Under the pieces are notes generated by a model. The model saw only the letters and a program-made list of their open reading frames with translations. It ran no database searches and had not been told where the DNA came from. Position numbers and translations under genes: made by a program. From Methanoculleus chikugoensis (GTDB taxonomy: Archaea; Halobacteriota; Methanomicrobia; Methanomicrobiales; Methanoculleaceae), in assembly GCF_900095385.1 (NCBI RefSeq), contig NZ_FMID01000019.1:1-60198 (forward strand): a stretch of DNA of 60,198 nt. The letters are read 5' to 3'. Each line of letters begins with the position of its first letter. Position 1 is the first letter of the stretch. Below, one piece after another: positions 1 to 7,408 of the stretch.

Positions 1-128
1 GCTCATTGTCATTTAATACTATGAATTCCATAGCACGACTATCTGTGGAACCATACTCCAAGTCTGCACCCTGAGTTGCCTGACGCGAAGATGCCAAATT
101 TCGTTCCCCTGAATAGGATATGAATGTG

Positions 129-188
129 GGGGGGCATGCTCGATGAAGAACAGATTCAGGATGAGGAATTACCCCAGGCATGCCCCCC
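129..188. repeat. Inverted repeat, 11-bp perfect arms
   Basis: GGGGGGCATGC at 129-139 is the exact reverse complement of 178-188, with a 38-base spacer. It lies just outside the larger inverted pair at 217-284 and 596-660. Confidence 0.75.
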
Positions 189-216
189 TGTCTCCCCCTC
201 GTAGTTGCTCCTGTAG

Positions 217-284
217 CCCCCACCCCGCCCGCGCTTCGCGCTCCTCCCCCGCCCCGATGGGGCGGGGGCAGTGCGTGGCGATAG
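217..284 (+). repeat. Inverted repeat family C, left copy
   Basis: About 68 bases that recur in inverted orientation at 596-660 with a few substitutions and small gaps. Inside is a near-perfect hairpin: CCCCCGCCCC and GGGGCGGGGG around a three-base loop. The end of the unit (reverse complement CTATCGCCACGC) also occurs at about 50391-50402, so part of the element is dispersed. Confidence 0.75.
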
Positions 285-493
285 CCGATGGAAAGCCGTG
301 CCCTCGGAGTGCGACCATCGGAGGTGACTGATGGGCTCCTATGCATCAAAATTCCTAAAATTAGGGGGCACGATGCACTAGTACCGCTGGCACCAACTCC
401 ATCATACAAACTTCATTCACTTTTTTGGCTTTTATTAAAAGCGGCTTTAATAGTGTATGGCTATGCTGAGCACCGTGGTATCCCTGTGAGAAG

Positions 494-513
494 GAACACC
501 TCAAGGTGAAACG
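494..513 (+). repeat. Family B-like repeat (degenerate)
   Basis: GAACACCTCAAGGTGAAACG resembles the GAGCACCGTCRGGTGYGAAA unit seen near 33720, 33766, 50340 and 53051. The match is imperfect, so membership is tentative. Confidence 0.35.
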
Positions 514-595
514 GCAGGGAAGAAGTGCGCGACCAAATACCTCTGAGTATGTGCGCCGTCCATGAAGGAGATTCCTGCTTCGTCCCTGTCAGGGG

Positions 596-660
596 GTATC
601 GCCACGCACTGCCCGCCCCCTTGAGGGGGCGGGCGGAGCGCGAAGCGCGGGCGGTGGGGG
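596..660 (-). repeat. Inverted repeat family C, right copy
   Basis: Reverse-complement copy of 217-284. Its own hairpin (CCCGCCCCC and GGGGGCGGG around TTGA) is conserved although the loop and some stem bases differ, which suggests selection on the fold or a shared palindromic ancestor. The pair brackets about 310 bases, like the termini of a small non-autonomous element. Confidence 0.75.
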
Positions 661-741
661 TGTCTCGAACCTTCCGTTGCTTGAGGGTTGTCGCCCCCAG
701 AAAAATTGTTTTTGCGAAGGGGAGTGCCTTCCGCTCTCCGT

Positions 742-1767
742 TCACCCGATAGCGACGAGACCGAGCGCTTCGTTGGTCATCCGGATGGACTCTTGTGGAT
801 CTTTTACTGTTCCCATCAGGGCGCGGATGCAGTCGATGTTCTCGGGGACGACATCGGCCTCCTGGTGGATCGCCTGGAAGCAGTAGAACTCCTTGCCGTC
901 GAGCACCGAGACCGACTCCTCGAAGACCCCGTTCTCCCAGAGGTCCGTCCGCGGCCGGCCGAGATCCTGGGTGTACTCCCGGAGCTGGGCGTTGCTCTTG
1001 ATCCCGGTGGCCTTGCGGATGAGCCCGATCCGGCTGTGGTCCTCAAAGACCTTCAGCACCTCTTCGCGGGTGGTCTCCTTCTTCAAGTCCATCTGGATGC
1101 TGTGCATGTGCATGAAGGTCGTCGGGACGATCATCGCGAGGGTGACGATGTTGATGTGCGGGAGGACGGTGTTGACGTCGGGACCGTGGTGGCTCGGGAT
1201 GGTCGCCGGGTTGAGGACGATCGCGTCCACCGGGCCTCTCTTTACATCGTCGGGGTCCGCCGCCCGCCGGACCATCACCGCCCGGACCCGCGCGACGCCG
1301 AAGGCCTGGTCCAGAGCGTGGATGATCCGGACGAGCCCGGTGGAGTTGCACGAGACGACCCGGGCGAACTGGTGGTTTTCGGCCTCGCGGTAGTTCGCAT
1401 GAGCGTTGAACGAGAACCCGGCGACCTCGTGATCCTCGCCGCCCTGAAAGATTGCCTTTTTGCCGAGGCGCTCGTAGATCGGTCGGTTCTTCTCGCCGAC
1501 GCCGCCGGGGGTGGCGTCCACGACGATATCGGCGGCCTTGAGCATCGCCTCGACGTCGCCGGCGACCTCGATCCCGGCCTTCTCGAACGTCTCTCTCTTT
1601 GAAAGGTCCGCGATGTAGAGGGGGTACCCGCGCTCTTTTGCGATGTACGCCTCGGCGGAGACGCTCGTCTTAGAGACCCCGATAACTTCCATATCGGGCT
1701 GTTCGGCGACCGCATCGGCGACCCGTTTGCCGATGGTGCCGAACCCGTTGATTGCGACTTTGATCAT
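742..1767 (-). CDS. gap: Type II glyceraldehyde-3-phosphate dehydrogenase
   Basis: Archaeal type II GAPDH, interconverting glyceraldehyde 3-phosphate and 1,3-bisphosphoglycerate with NAD(P); in methanogens it serves mainly gluconeogenesis. The 341-residue product has a Rossmann start (INGFGTIGKR, residues 6-15) and the catalytic cysteine in VVSCNSTG at Cys140, the usual position in the archaeal enzyme. An in-frame upstream start would add seven residues; I chose the ATG at 1767 because the protein then begins MIKVAINGFG as in the family and because a TATA-like element (1791-1800) lies just upstream. Transcribed alone; the next gene is divergent. Confidence 0.96.
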   Translation of the reverse strand: MIKVAINGFGTIGKRVADAVAEQPDMEVIGVSKTSVSAEAYIAKERGYPLYIADLSKRETFEKAGIEVAGDVEAMLKAADIVVDATPGGVGEKNRPIYERLGKKAIFQGGEDHEVAGFSFNAHANYREAENHQFARVVSCNSTGLVRIIHALDQAFGVARVRAVMVRRAADPDDVKRGPVDAIVLNPATIPSHHGPDVNTVLPHINIVTLAMIVPTTFMHMHSIQMDLKKETTREEVLKVFEDHSRIGLIRKATGIKSNAQLREYTQDLGRPRTDLWENGVFEESVSVLDGKEFYCFQAIHQEADVVPENIDCIRALMGTVKDPQESIRMTNEALGLVAIG

Positions 1768-1790
1768 GCAAGATGGAATACAGAACAAAA

Positions 1791-1800
1791 ATTAATAAAG
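1791..1800 (-). promoter_or_regulatory. TATA box for gap
   Basis: On the minus strand CTTTATTAAT lies 24-33 bases before the gap ATG at 1767, implying a very short or absent leader and supporting that start. Confidence 0.55.
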
Positions 1801-2016
1801 GTTGCTGGTTCGCAAATAGAAAGATTATTAGAAACTCTTATCGGAAACGGGCTCTTCTGGATACCGGCAATACCCTGAACTCCCCGCAAAAGGAGCGAAC
1901 GGAACCTCAAGGTATAACCACGGCAGGGTTCGCGCGGGCCCGGGAACGCCAGGACGGTTCCTGCCGGCTCTCTTCTCCGCCCCCCTCCCCCCGGGCAGGG
2001 GCGCGGTGCGGCAGGA

Positions 2017-2025
2017 CTTATATCC
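2017..2025 (+). promoter_or_regulatory. TATA box for the GNAT pair
   Basis: CTTATATCC lies about 28 bases before the ATG at 2050. A GGAGGT at 2038-2043 is spaced correctly for that ATG and too close for the ATG at 2044. Confidence 0.55.
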
Positions 2026-2049
2026 GATCGAGGCGATGGAGGTATGTTC

Positions 2050-2634
2050 ATGGTTCAGCAGCCCGTCCTTGCAACCGACCGCCTGCTCCTGCGGCCGTAT
2101 ACCATGGCAGATGCCCGTGCGGTGCAGCGGCTTTGCGGAGACTACGCCGTCTCCGCGGCGACCCTTCTCCCCCACCCCTACCCGGACGGCCTCGCCGAGA
2201 TCTGGATCGCATCGCTCAGTGAAGGCGCCGAACGCGGCGAGGCCGCGGCGTTCGCCGTCACCCTCGCACGGGACGGGACACTCATCGGCGGTACCCGTCT
2301 CCGGATCGAGACCGATCACGCCCGCGGCGAGCTCGGGTTCTGGATTGCGAAATACTGCTGGGGCCGGGGCTACGCCACCGAGGCCGTCCGTGCGGTGATC
2401 GAGTACGGGTTCTCGGCCCTCGGGCTGCACCGGATCCATGCCATGCACTTCTCCCGCAACCCCGCATCGGGCCGGGTGATGGCGAAGTGCGGGATGGTGC
2501 ACGAAGGCCGGCTCCGCGGGCACATACAAAAATGGGGCATATACGAGGACGTCGATATCTGGGGGATTCTCAGCGCGCAGGTCGGTCTTACCGGAACGTA
2601 TACTTCTCCGGTGCTGTCGGGGGTGCCCGTATGA
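2050..2634 (+). CDS. GNAT family N-acetyltransferase (RimJ/RimL type), copy 1
   Basis: Predicted acetyl-CoA-dependent N-acetyltransferase; substrate unknown, but RimJ/RimL relatives acetylate protein N-termini. The 194-residue protein shows the opening ATDRLLLRPYT, the beta strand GELGFWIA, the acetyl-CoA loop WGRGYATEA and the C-terminal FSRNPASGRVMAKCGM segment typical of the group. The ATG at 2050 is preferred over the in-frame ATG at 2044 because GGAGGT (2038-2043) is six bases upstream. Its stop overlaps the start of the next gene (ATGA), so the two are translationally coupled. Copy 2 is a close paralogue, indicating tandem duplication. Confidence 0.93.
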   Translation: MVQQPVLATDRLLLRPYTMADARAVQRLCGDYAVSAATLLPHPYPDGLAEIWIASLSEGAERGEAAAFAVTLARDGTLIGGTRLRIETDHARGELGFWIAKYCWGRGYATEAVRAVIEYGFSALGLHRIHAMHFSRNPASGRVMAKCGMVHEGRLRGHIQKWGIYEDVDIWGILSAQVGLTGTYTSPVLSGVPV

Positions 2635-3218
2635 CCGGACAGCCCGTCCTTGCGACCGACCGCCTGCTCCTGCGGCCGTTCACCCTCGCGGATGCCCCGG
2701 AGGTGCAGCGGATTGCCGGCGACTACGATATCGCGTCCCGCACCCTCGATATACCCTACCCTTACCTCGACGGAGTGGCGGAGACCTGGATCGCCACCCT
2801 CGCGCCCGGATTCGGGCAGGGGGTCCAGATTGTCTACGCCGTCACCCGCCGCGGCGATCCGGGTCTCGTGGGCGCGGTCGGGTTCGTAGGGATCGACCAC
2901 AGTCACGGGCGGGCGGAGCTCGGGTTCTGGGTTGCGAGGTCCTGCTGGGGCAAAGGGTATGCCACCGAGGCCGCCCGTGCGGTGATCGAGTACGGGTTTT
3001 CGGTCCTCGGGCTGCACCGGGTCTACGCCACGCACTTCTCCCGCAACCCGGCCTCGGGCCGGGTGATGGCGAAGTGCGGGATGGCGCACGAGGCGCATCT
3101 CCGGGAGCACGCGAGGAAATGGGGGGTCTTTGAGGACGTCGAGGTCTGGGGAATTCTCAGCGGCGATTGGCGGGAGCGGTGCACGGCCCCGGCGATCGGG
3201 GAGTGCCGGGAGCATTGA
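2631..3218 (+). CDS. GNAT family N-acetyltransferase, copy 2
   Basis: Paralogue of the preceding gene: 195 residues with nearly the same opening (MTGQPVLATDRLLLRPFT) and the same C-terminal half. The acetyl-CoA loop reads WGKGYATEA. The middle (about residues 35-85) differs most and carries an aromatic/hydrophobic insert (IPYPYLDGVAETW), suggesting a different acceptor. It starts at the ATG overlapping the stop of copy 1, so both are made from one transcript. Function beyond acetyl transfer cannot be assigned. Confidence 0.93.
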   Translation: MTGQPVLATDRLLLRPFTLADAPEVQRIAGDYDIASRTLDIPYPYLDGVAETWIATLAPGFGQGVQIVYAVTRRGDPGLVGAVGFVGIDHSHGRAELGFWVARSCWGKGYATEAARAVIEYGFSVLGLHRVYATHFSRNPASGRVMAKCGMAHEAHLREHARKWGVFEDVEVWGILSGDWRERCTAPAIGECREH

Positions 3219-3298
3219 ACCCGCGGGTTCAACCTTCGAGCTTCCGTCGTACGGGAAATTTATCAGTCCGCCTGCAGACGAAGATAGCAGGGGAATGT

Positions 3299-3314
3299 GG
3301 GCGAGGTTCGCCCC
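3299..3314. terminator. Hairpin between convergent genes
   Basis: GGGCGA and TCGCCC around a three-base loop lie between the stop of the plus-strand GNAT gene (3218) and the stop of the minus-strand gene at 3372. Position suggests a bidirectional terminator, but there is no long T-run. Confidence 0.35.
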
Positions 3315-3371
3315 CCACTCTGTTATCGCCCCCGCCGAAGACTGCCCGCCTGTTTGAAGATCCCCGGGATC

Positions 3372-3581
3372 CTATCTCTCGAAAAAGACGGCGTAGCCCC
3401 GGCGCCCGCCTTCGGTGGCGGTTCTGAGGACGTGGACGTCCTTCTCCCGGCGCTCCAGTTGCTGGGCGTAGGTCTTTGCGGTCTGCTGGGTCTCGTAGAG
3501 CCGGTCGGCGTAGTACTCTCTTCCGTCGATGACCCGTCGCTGCCGTATCCCGATCCAATCGGCCCCTGACCTCCGATCCAT
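3372..3581 (-). CDS. Small hypothetical protein (69 aa)
   Basis: I do not recognise a family. The 69-residue product is basic and highly charged (RRSGADWIGIRQRR at the start, ERREKDVHVLR in the middle) and ends in AVFFER. No membrane segment or cysteine motif is visible. It follows the DUF5661 gene on the same strand by 67 bases, so the two may share a transcript. Composition and third-base GC use match the surrounding genes, which is why I accept it. Confidence 0.55.
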   Translation of the reverse strand: MDRRSGADWIGIRQRRVIDGREYYADRLYETQQTAKTYAQQLERREKDVHVLRTATEGGRRGYAVFFER

Positions 3582-3648
3582 GGTTTATCGTTGCAGCGGA
3601 CGGGCGATAGTTGTTGCGCACCACTCCGCCGGGAGCGATAACCGGATT

Positions 3649-3933
3649 CTAAGGCGCCTGCGCCTTCTGTTCCGCCCAGTAAGCCTCCGCTTCCTCCTCC
3701 ATCTCCTCGAGCCGGTCGTAGTAGTCCGGAAACTCGTTTAAGTGCGCAAGCGCTATCTTTGCCGTCAGGAAGAGGTCGTCGTCGGTGACGTTCGTCGCCG
3801 GGTCGCGGAGGCCGTGTTCGAGTTCCACGACCATGCCCCGCCGGAACTGTTCGACGTCGAACTCCTCCCAGGTGATGCCGAGGTGCGCGCCCATCGCCCT
3901 GGCTTCGTCCGCGGTTACGTCTCTTCGTGCCAT
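3649..3933 (-). CDS. DUF5661 family protein
   Basis: A 94-residue soluble protein that I recognise as DUF5661: it opens MARRDVTADEARAMG, has the core FDVEQFRRGMVVELEHGLRD and then ALAHLNEFPDYYDRLEEME. Function is unknown. An in-frame start 37 codons upstream would add a basic stretch that does not look like the family, so I start at 3933. The C-terminus is acidic and helical, ending in EQKAQAP. It is divergent from the KTSC genes. Confidence 0.85.
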   Translation of the reverse strand: MARRDVTADEARAMGAHLGITWEEFDVEQFRRGMVVELEHGLRDPATNVTDDDLFLTAKIALAHLNEFPDYYDRLEEMEEEAEAYWAEQKAQAP

Positions 3934-4220
3934 GTGGGTCTCGGGGAAGTGGGTCTTCGAGGTTATGAGCCTGACGGTGGCGTGAGACGGACGGGTCGAA
4001 GCCTCCTTCTCGCCCCGGCGAGCACGATACCTGCGGAGAACCATGTTTCGCCCCGGTTGTTCTCTTCATGGTCGCCTGGACGGCCGGGGTGCTCGCGTTG
4101 CTCACCCTTCTCGCGCTCGCGGCGTTCGCAGCCTTCATCACGGCGGCGCAGGTCTCACCCCATCACCGCGCGGCGGGTGCCCCGCAACTCTTATCCCCAC
4201 ACCGCCCGTTACCTCCGCCC

Positions 4221-4433
4221 ATGCAGCGCCAGACCGTCGAGTCCACCAACATAAAATCGGTCGGCTACGACCCGGAAGACGAGGTTCTGGAGGTCGAGTT
4301 CCACAGCGGCGGGGTCTACCATTACGTCGGGGTGCCGCCCGACGTCTACGAAGGAATGCTCGCGGCGCGGTCGAAGGGCCGGTATTTCGGCGACTTCATC
4401 CGGCTGCGCTACCCCTACGAGAAGGTCCGGTGA
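4221..4433 (+). CDS. KTSC domain protein, copy 1
   Basis: A 70-residue single-domain protein of the KTSC family (function unknown; possibly nucleic-acid associated by family annotation). It reads VESTNIKSVGYDPEDEVLEV, then HYVGVPPDVYEGML and SKGRYFGDFIRLRYPYEKVR, the standard KTSC pattern with a conserved Y-x-GVP-x-x-V-Y core. The frame is open upstream to 4068 and there encodes a hydrophobic stretch, but ACCTCCGCCC just before 4221 and family length favour the ATG at 4221. A second KTSC gene follows 46 bases downstream. Confidence 0.88.
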   Translation: MQRQTVESTNIKSVGYDPEDEVLEVEFHSGGVYHYVGVPPDVYEGMLAARSKGRYFGDFIRLRYPYEKVR

Positions 4434-4479
4434 GACCCGCCGCAACCGCTATCATCTTCGCCCGCCACAACCCGCCCGT

Positions 4480-4719
4480 ATGTCCCGACAGTCAGCCGGA
4501 CGTTCCGGCGCAGTACGGTCGGTCGGTTACGACCCGACGACGAAGGCGCTCCTCGTCATCTGCGAGAGCGCCGATGCCTATCGCTACGCCGGCGTTCCAA
4601 AAGAGGTCTACGACGCCCTCCTCGCGGCCCCGTCGAGGGAGCGGTTCGTTCGCGAGTCCATCGAGGGCAGGTACCCGCGGGAGAAGTATCCCTGCATGAT
4701 GGTGGGGGAGGAGATCTGA
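4480..4719 (+). CDS. KTSC domain protein, copy 2
   Basis: A 79-residue KTSC protein, diverged from the preceding copy: VRSVGYDPTTKALLVI, YRYAGVPKEVYDALL, then RERFVRESIEGRYPREKYP. It carries about nine extra N-terminal residues and an eight-residue tail. The pair looks like an old tandem duplication with specialisation. No catalytic residues can be named. Confidence 0.87.
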   Translation: MSRQSAGRSGAVRSVGYDPTTKALLVICESADAYRYAGVPKEVYDALLAAPSRERFVRESIEGRYPREKYPCMMVGEEI

Positions 4720-4874
4720 CGCAAACCCCCCTCACCGTTCGCGTCCCTGGAACTCCTCGAACGCCGCGAGGCACCGCCGGTCGTCCGGGCTTGCGGGGGT
4801 GAGAGAGCGGGTGCCGGGTGCGTCGTTCGCGGCCGTGGGCCCACTCTCGGATCCGCCGTCCCGGAGAAAGCAAG

Positions 4875-4883
4875 GTTTATCCC
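4875..4883 (+). promoter_or_regulatory. TATA box for the ROK operon
   Basis: GTTTATCCC about 60 bases before the ROK start at 4939, which would give a leader of about 30 bases containing GAGGAG at 4925-4930. Confidence 0.45.
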
Positions 4884-4938
4884 GGTAGTTCGCGTAATCC
4901 GAGAAGGAGAGCATCTGCTGCCCTGAGGAGTGACCCCT

Positions 4939-5877
4939 ATGACGACCGTGATTACCGTTGACCTCGGCGGGACCAACCTCCGCGCCGCCCTGGTTGGCTC
5001 CGACGCGACCATACTCGCCTACGGCGCCGTCCCGACGCCGACTACCGGGCCGTCAGGGGAGGTGATCACCGCCGCGATCGCCGCCCGGGTGGAGGCACTC
5101 CTCGCGTCGCCGGAGGGGAGTGGGGCCGCGGCCATCGGCGTCGCATCGGCCGGGCCGCTGGACCCCGGCCGCGGGTGGGTCGTCGACTCACCGAACATCG
5201 CGTTCCCGGTCGTGGAGATCGTCGAGCCGCTCCGGGAGCGGTTCGGGCTGCCGGTCACGCTCATCAACGACGCCCGGGCCGGCGTCCTCGGCGAACGGTG
5301 GGCGGGCGCCGCCCGCGGCTCCGATAACGCCGTTTACATCACCCTCTCGACCGGCATCGGCGGCGGCGCGGTGGTGAACGGCCGCCTGCTCTTAGGGATG
5401 AACGGGAACGCGGGGGATATCGGGCATATCCCCGTCGATACCTGTTACAACCTCGTCTGCGGGTGCGGGTTTGCCGGCCACTGGGAGGCCTACGCCTCAG
5501 CAAAGAACATCCCCGGGTTCTTTGCGGCGTGGCGGGAGGCAGCCGGCGTCCGGCAGGTAGCCTTCGACCCCTCCTCCACCCGGGCGATCTTCGAGGCGGC
5601 CCGGGCGGAGGACCCGGTCGCCCTTGCCTTCATGGAGGCGCTCGGGGAAGTGAACGCCCGCGGGGTCTCGGCGGCGATCGTCGCCTACAACCCCGAAGTG
5701 ATCGTCTTCGACGGGCCGCTCGCCCGCTACTATGGAGATATCGTGATCCGGCATATGGAACCGTTCATCGACCGCTACCTCGCCCTTCCCCGGCTCGTCG
5801 TCTCCGAACTTGCAGGGCGGGCGCCGCTTCTCGGGGCGGCGGCGTACGCGCTGGAGGCGACGGGGGCGGGACGATGA
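4939..5877 (+). CDS. ROK family sugar kinase (glucokinase-like)
   Basis: Predicted ATP-dependent sugar kinase of the ROK family, probably phosphorylating glucose or a related hexose. The 312-residue protein has the phosphate-1 motif DLGGTNLRAAL near its N-terminus, the NDARAGVLGERWAGA motif, an STGIGGG phosphate-2 loop and the ROK zinc signature CGCGFAGHWEAYAS. The ATG at 4939 follows GAGGAG (4925-4930); an in-frame GTG at 4930 lies inside that ribosome site. The stop overlaps the start of the phosphatase gene (ATGATGA region), so kinase, phosphatase and IMPACT gene form one operon. Confidence 0.92.
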   Translation: MTTVITVDLGGTNLRAALVGSDATILAYGAVPTPTTGPSGEVITAAIAARVEALLASPEGSGAAAIGVASAGPLDPGRGWVVDSPNIAFPVVEIVEPLRERFGLPVTLINDARAGVLGERWAGAARGSDNAVYITLSTGIGGGAVVNGRLLLGMNGNAGDIGHIPVDTCYNLVCGCGFAGHWEAYASAKNIPGFFAAWREAAGVRQVAFDPSSTRAIFEAARAEDPVALAFMEALGEVNARGVSAAIVAYNPEVIVFDGPLARYYGDIVIRHMEPFIDRYLALPRLVVSELAGRAPLLGAAAYALEATGAGR

Positions 5878-6383
5878 TCGAGATCTATCCGAACCTCTAC
5901 GTTGGGACGCAGGAGGACTACGAGGTCGCGGTGGAGGCGCACGAGACCTGGTGCGTGGTGCATGCCTGCCGGAGCCCCTACCACTGCCTTGCGGTCACCT
6001 ACTCACCCCTTGAGACGGTGCCGCCGGATCACCCCGAGCACCTGGTCGCCCGGCGGGGGAACCGGCTGATGCTCAACCTGGTCGATACGCGGGACCCCGA
6101 CGACATCCCGAAGGAGGCGATCGATGCGGCCCTCGCCTTCATCCACCGGTGCCTCGGGGCGGGCCGACCGGTGCTGGTCCACTGCGGGTTCGGCGTCTCC
6201 CGGTCGGCGGCGATCGGGCTCCTCTACCTCGCGGCCTACACCGACGTCCTGCCGACGGAGAGGTTCGTCGACGCCGAAGAGGCCTACCGTACGATATACC
6301 CGCCCTACAAACCCGGCCGGGGGATCCGGGGTTTTCTTATGGCGCACTGGGAGGAGTACGCGAGGAGGCGGGTGGCGGCGTGA
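5874..6383 (+). CDS. Dual-specificity/tyrosine protein phosphatase-like protein
   Basis: A 169-residue cysteine phosphatase of the dual-specificity fold. The P-loop LVHCGFGVSRSAA places the nucleophile at Cys104 and the phosphate-binding Arg at 110; Asp71 in LNLVDTRD is the likely general acid. Substrate may be a phosphoprotein or a small phosphorylated molecule; the upstream sugar kinase makes the latter possible, but this is inference. It starts four bases before the end of the ROK gene and its own TGA overlaps the GTG of the next gene, so translation is coupled on both sides. Confidence 0.88.
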   Translation: MIEIYPNLYVGTQEDYEVAVEAHETWCVVHACRSPYHCLAVTYSPLETVPPDHPEHLVARRGNRLMLNLVDTRDPDDIPKEAIDAALAFIHRCLGAGRPVLVHCGFGVSRSAAIGLLYLAAYTDVLPTERFVDAEEAYRTIYPPYKPGRGIRGFLMAHWEEYARRRVAA

Positions 6384-6748
6384 CCGCGGAGCCTCTCGGC
6401 ACCGCCGCGACCGAGGTCCGGCGGTCGCGGTTCTACGCGCACCTCTACCAGATCGAGAGGCCACAGGACGTCGCGGCGGTTCTCGCCGGCCACCGGAAGG
6501 CCTACCGGAAGGCCGCTCACCACTGCGCCGCCCTCCGGTGCGGTGCCCTTGAGGAGTTCAAGAACTACGGCGAGGTCGGCCGGCCGGGAAGGATCCTCCT
6601 CGACGTGCTGCGCAGGCACAGCCTCGGGAGCCACGCGCTGGTGGTCTCGCGGATCTTCGGGGGCGTCCTCCTCGGCCCGGGCAACGTCGGGCGGGCGTTC
6701 CGCGATGCCGGGGAGGCGGCGATCCGCGAGGCGGGGGTTACCCCGTGA
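6380..6748 (+). CDS. IMPACT/YigZ N-terminal domain protein
   Basis: A 122-residue protein with the IMPACT (UPF0029) fold: the opening RRSRFYAHLYQIERPQDV and the later GEVGRPGRILLDVLRR and VVSRIFGGVLLGPGNVGRAF match the family pattern (SRF, GEP-x-GT-x-G, RxFGG-x-LG). Typical members are about 200 residues with a second ferredoxin-like domain, so this is a one-domain form. Role in cells is unclear; eukaryotic IMPACT acts in translation control. It begins at GTG overlapping the phosphatase stop and overlaps the convergent gene at 6738 by 11 bases. Confidence 0.8.
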   Translation: MTAEPLGTAATEVRRSRFYAHLYQIERPQDVAAVLAGHRKAYRKAAHHCAALRCGALEEFKNYGEVGRPGRILLDVLRRHSLGSHALVVSRIFGGVLLGPGNVGRAFRDAGEAAIREAGVTP

Positions 6749-7130
6749 CGAGAACCTGCTGTCGGACGGTCGGGATGCCCGCGGGGAGGATTGCCGAGAC
6801 GGGAGCGAAGGCGGCAGTTCGGGCAAGGACGGCCCGGAGCGCCGCGGCCGGCACCGTGTAGCGCTCGCCGGTGACGAGTTTGAAGACGACCGCCTTCCCC
6901 GTCCGCGACCGCTCCGCGCGGCCGACCGTATCCCCGAGAACCGGGCCCCAGTCGTCGCGAAGGAGCCCGATCCGGGCGGGGCACCGGCCGCCGAGCATCT
7001 GCTGGAGCTCGCCGACCCTGGCGCCGAACCGCCGGCCGTCGAGGGCGATCTCGACGATACGGCAGGGTCTTCCCCATTCGTCGACGGCGGCGCACCTGCT
7101 GTTCTGGAGGTAGCCTGCTCTCTCTAGCAT
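6738..7130 (-). CDS. Hypothetical protein (130 aa)
   Basis: Family not recognised. The product is basic, opens MLERAGYLQNSRCAAVDEWG, has a beta-rich middle (RIVEIALDG, ARIGLLRDDWG, AVVFKLVTGERYTVP) and ends in QQVLVTG. No transmembrane segment. A TATA-like GGTTTTTAAAC element (7150-7160, minus strand) sits about 25 bases before the ATG, a typical leaderless layout that supports this as a real gene. Its 3' end overlaps the IMPACT gene on the other strand. Confidence 0.65.
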   Translation of the reverse strand: MLERAGYLQNSRCAAVDEWGRPCRIVEIALDGRRFGARVGELQQMLGGRCPARIGLLRDDWGPVLGDTVGRAERSRTGKAVVFKLVTGERYTVPAAALRAVLARTAAFAPVSAILPAGIPTVRQQVLVTG

Positions 7131-7152
7131 ACTCCCGGGGTCGCCCGCAGGG

Positions 7153-7161
7153 GTTTAAAAA
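7153..7161 (-). promoter_or_regulatory. TATA box for the gene at 6738-7130
   Basis: TTTTTAAAC on the minus strand, centred about 27 bases before the ATG at 7130; implies a leaderless message. Confidence 0.5.
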
Positions 7162-7303
7162 CCGCGCCGTGCGGGGGGTGAAAGTGAGATACTCTTCATG
7201 AACCGGGAGCCAGGTTGCCGGGTATTATTCCTGCCATACCCTGTCGCTCATGCGACATGGCGAAATTCGCGTGAGGAGGGATCTCGCTGCTATTCCTCCA
7301 CCG

Positions 7304-7375
7304 TTCACGCGAAGGCGCGAAGAGGGAGTCATCAACACCCCGCTGGACTTCGCGTTCTTCGCGTCTTCGCGCGAG
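7304..7375. repeat. Dispersed palindromic repeat family A, copy 1
   Basis: Left arm TTCACGCGAAGGCGCGAAG (7304-7322) and right arm ending CTTCGCGTCTTCGCGCGAG (7357-7375) form an imperfect inverted repeat around a loop that also resembles copy 2 (GTCATCAACAC here, GTCAACAACCAC there). A partial arm sits at 7258-7275. The region 7131-7408 holds no gene apart from this element. Confidence 0.75.
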
Positions 7376-7408
7376 TATCTCTTCTTACTCCCCAAAAATC
7401 CGGTTGCG

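Larger units (their letters stand above)
1..741. other. Gene-free repeat-rich region
   Basis: I see no credible gene in these 741 bases. The short open frames have no recognisable composition and overlap repeats. The stretch holds an 11-bp perfect inverted repeat (129-139 with 178-188), a larger inverted pair (217-284 with 596-660), and an AT-richer core around 410-470 unlike the GC-rich surroundings. It lies just beyond the 3' end of gap, which is encoded on the minus strand. It could be a decayed mobile element or a REP-like cluster. Confidence 0.6.

Noticed and set aside
461-745. 94-codon minus frame in the repeat region
   Set aside because: Runs through the family C inverted repeat; composition is random and no start signal is present.
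688-1602. Long plus-strand frame opposite gap
   Set aside because: Arg/Asp-rich shadow of the minus-strand GAPDH gene, whose motifs are unmistakable.
4068-4220. Hydrophobic N-terminal extension of KTSC copy 1
   Set aside because: Family members lack it, and a ribosome-site-like sequence and ATG lie at 4221.
4732-4914. 60-codon minus frame before the ROK gene
   Set aside because: Overlaps the likely ROK promoter; no TATA box or family signal on the minus strand. Cannot be fully excluded.
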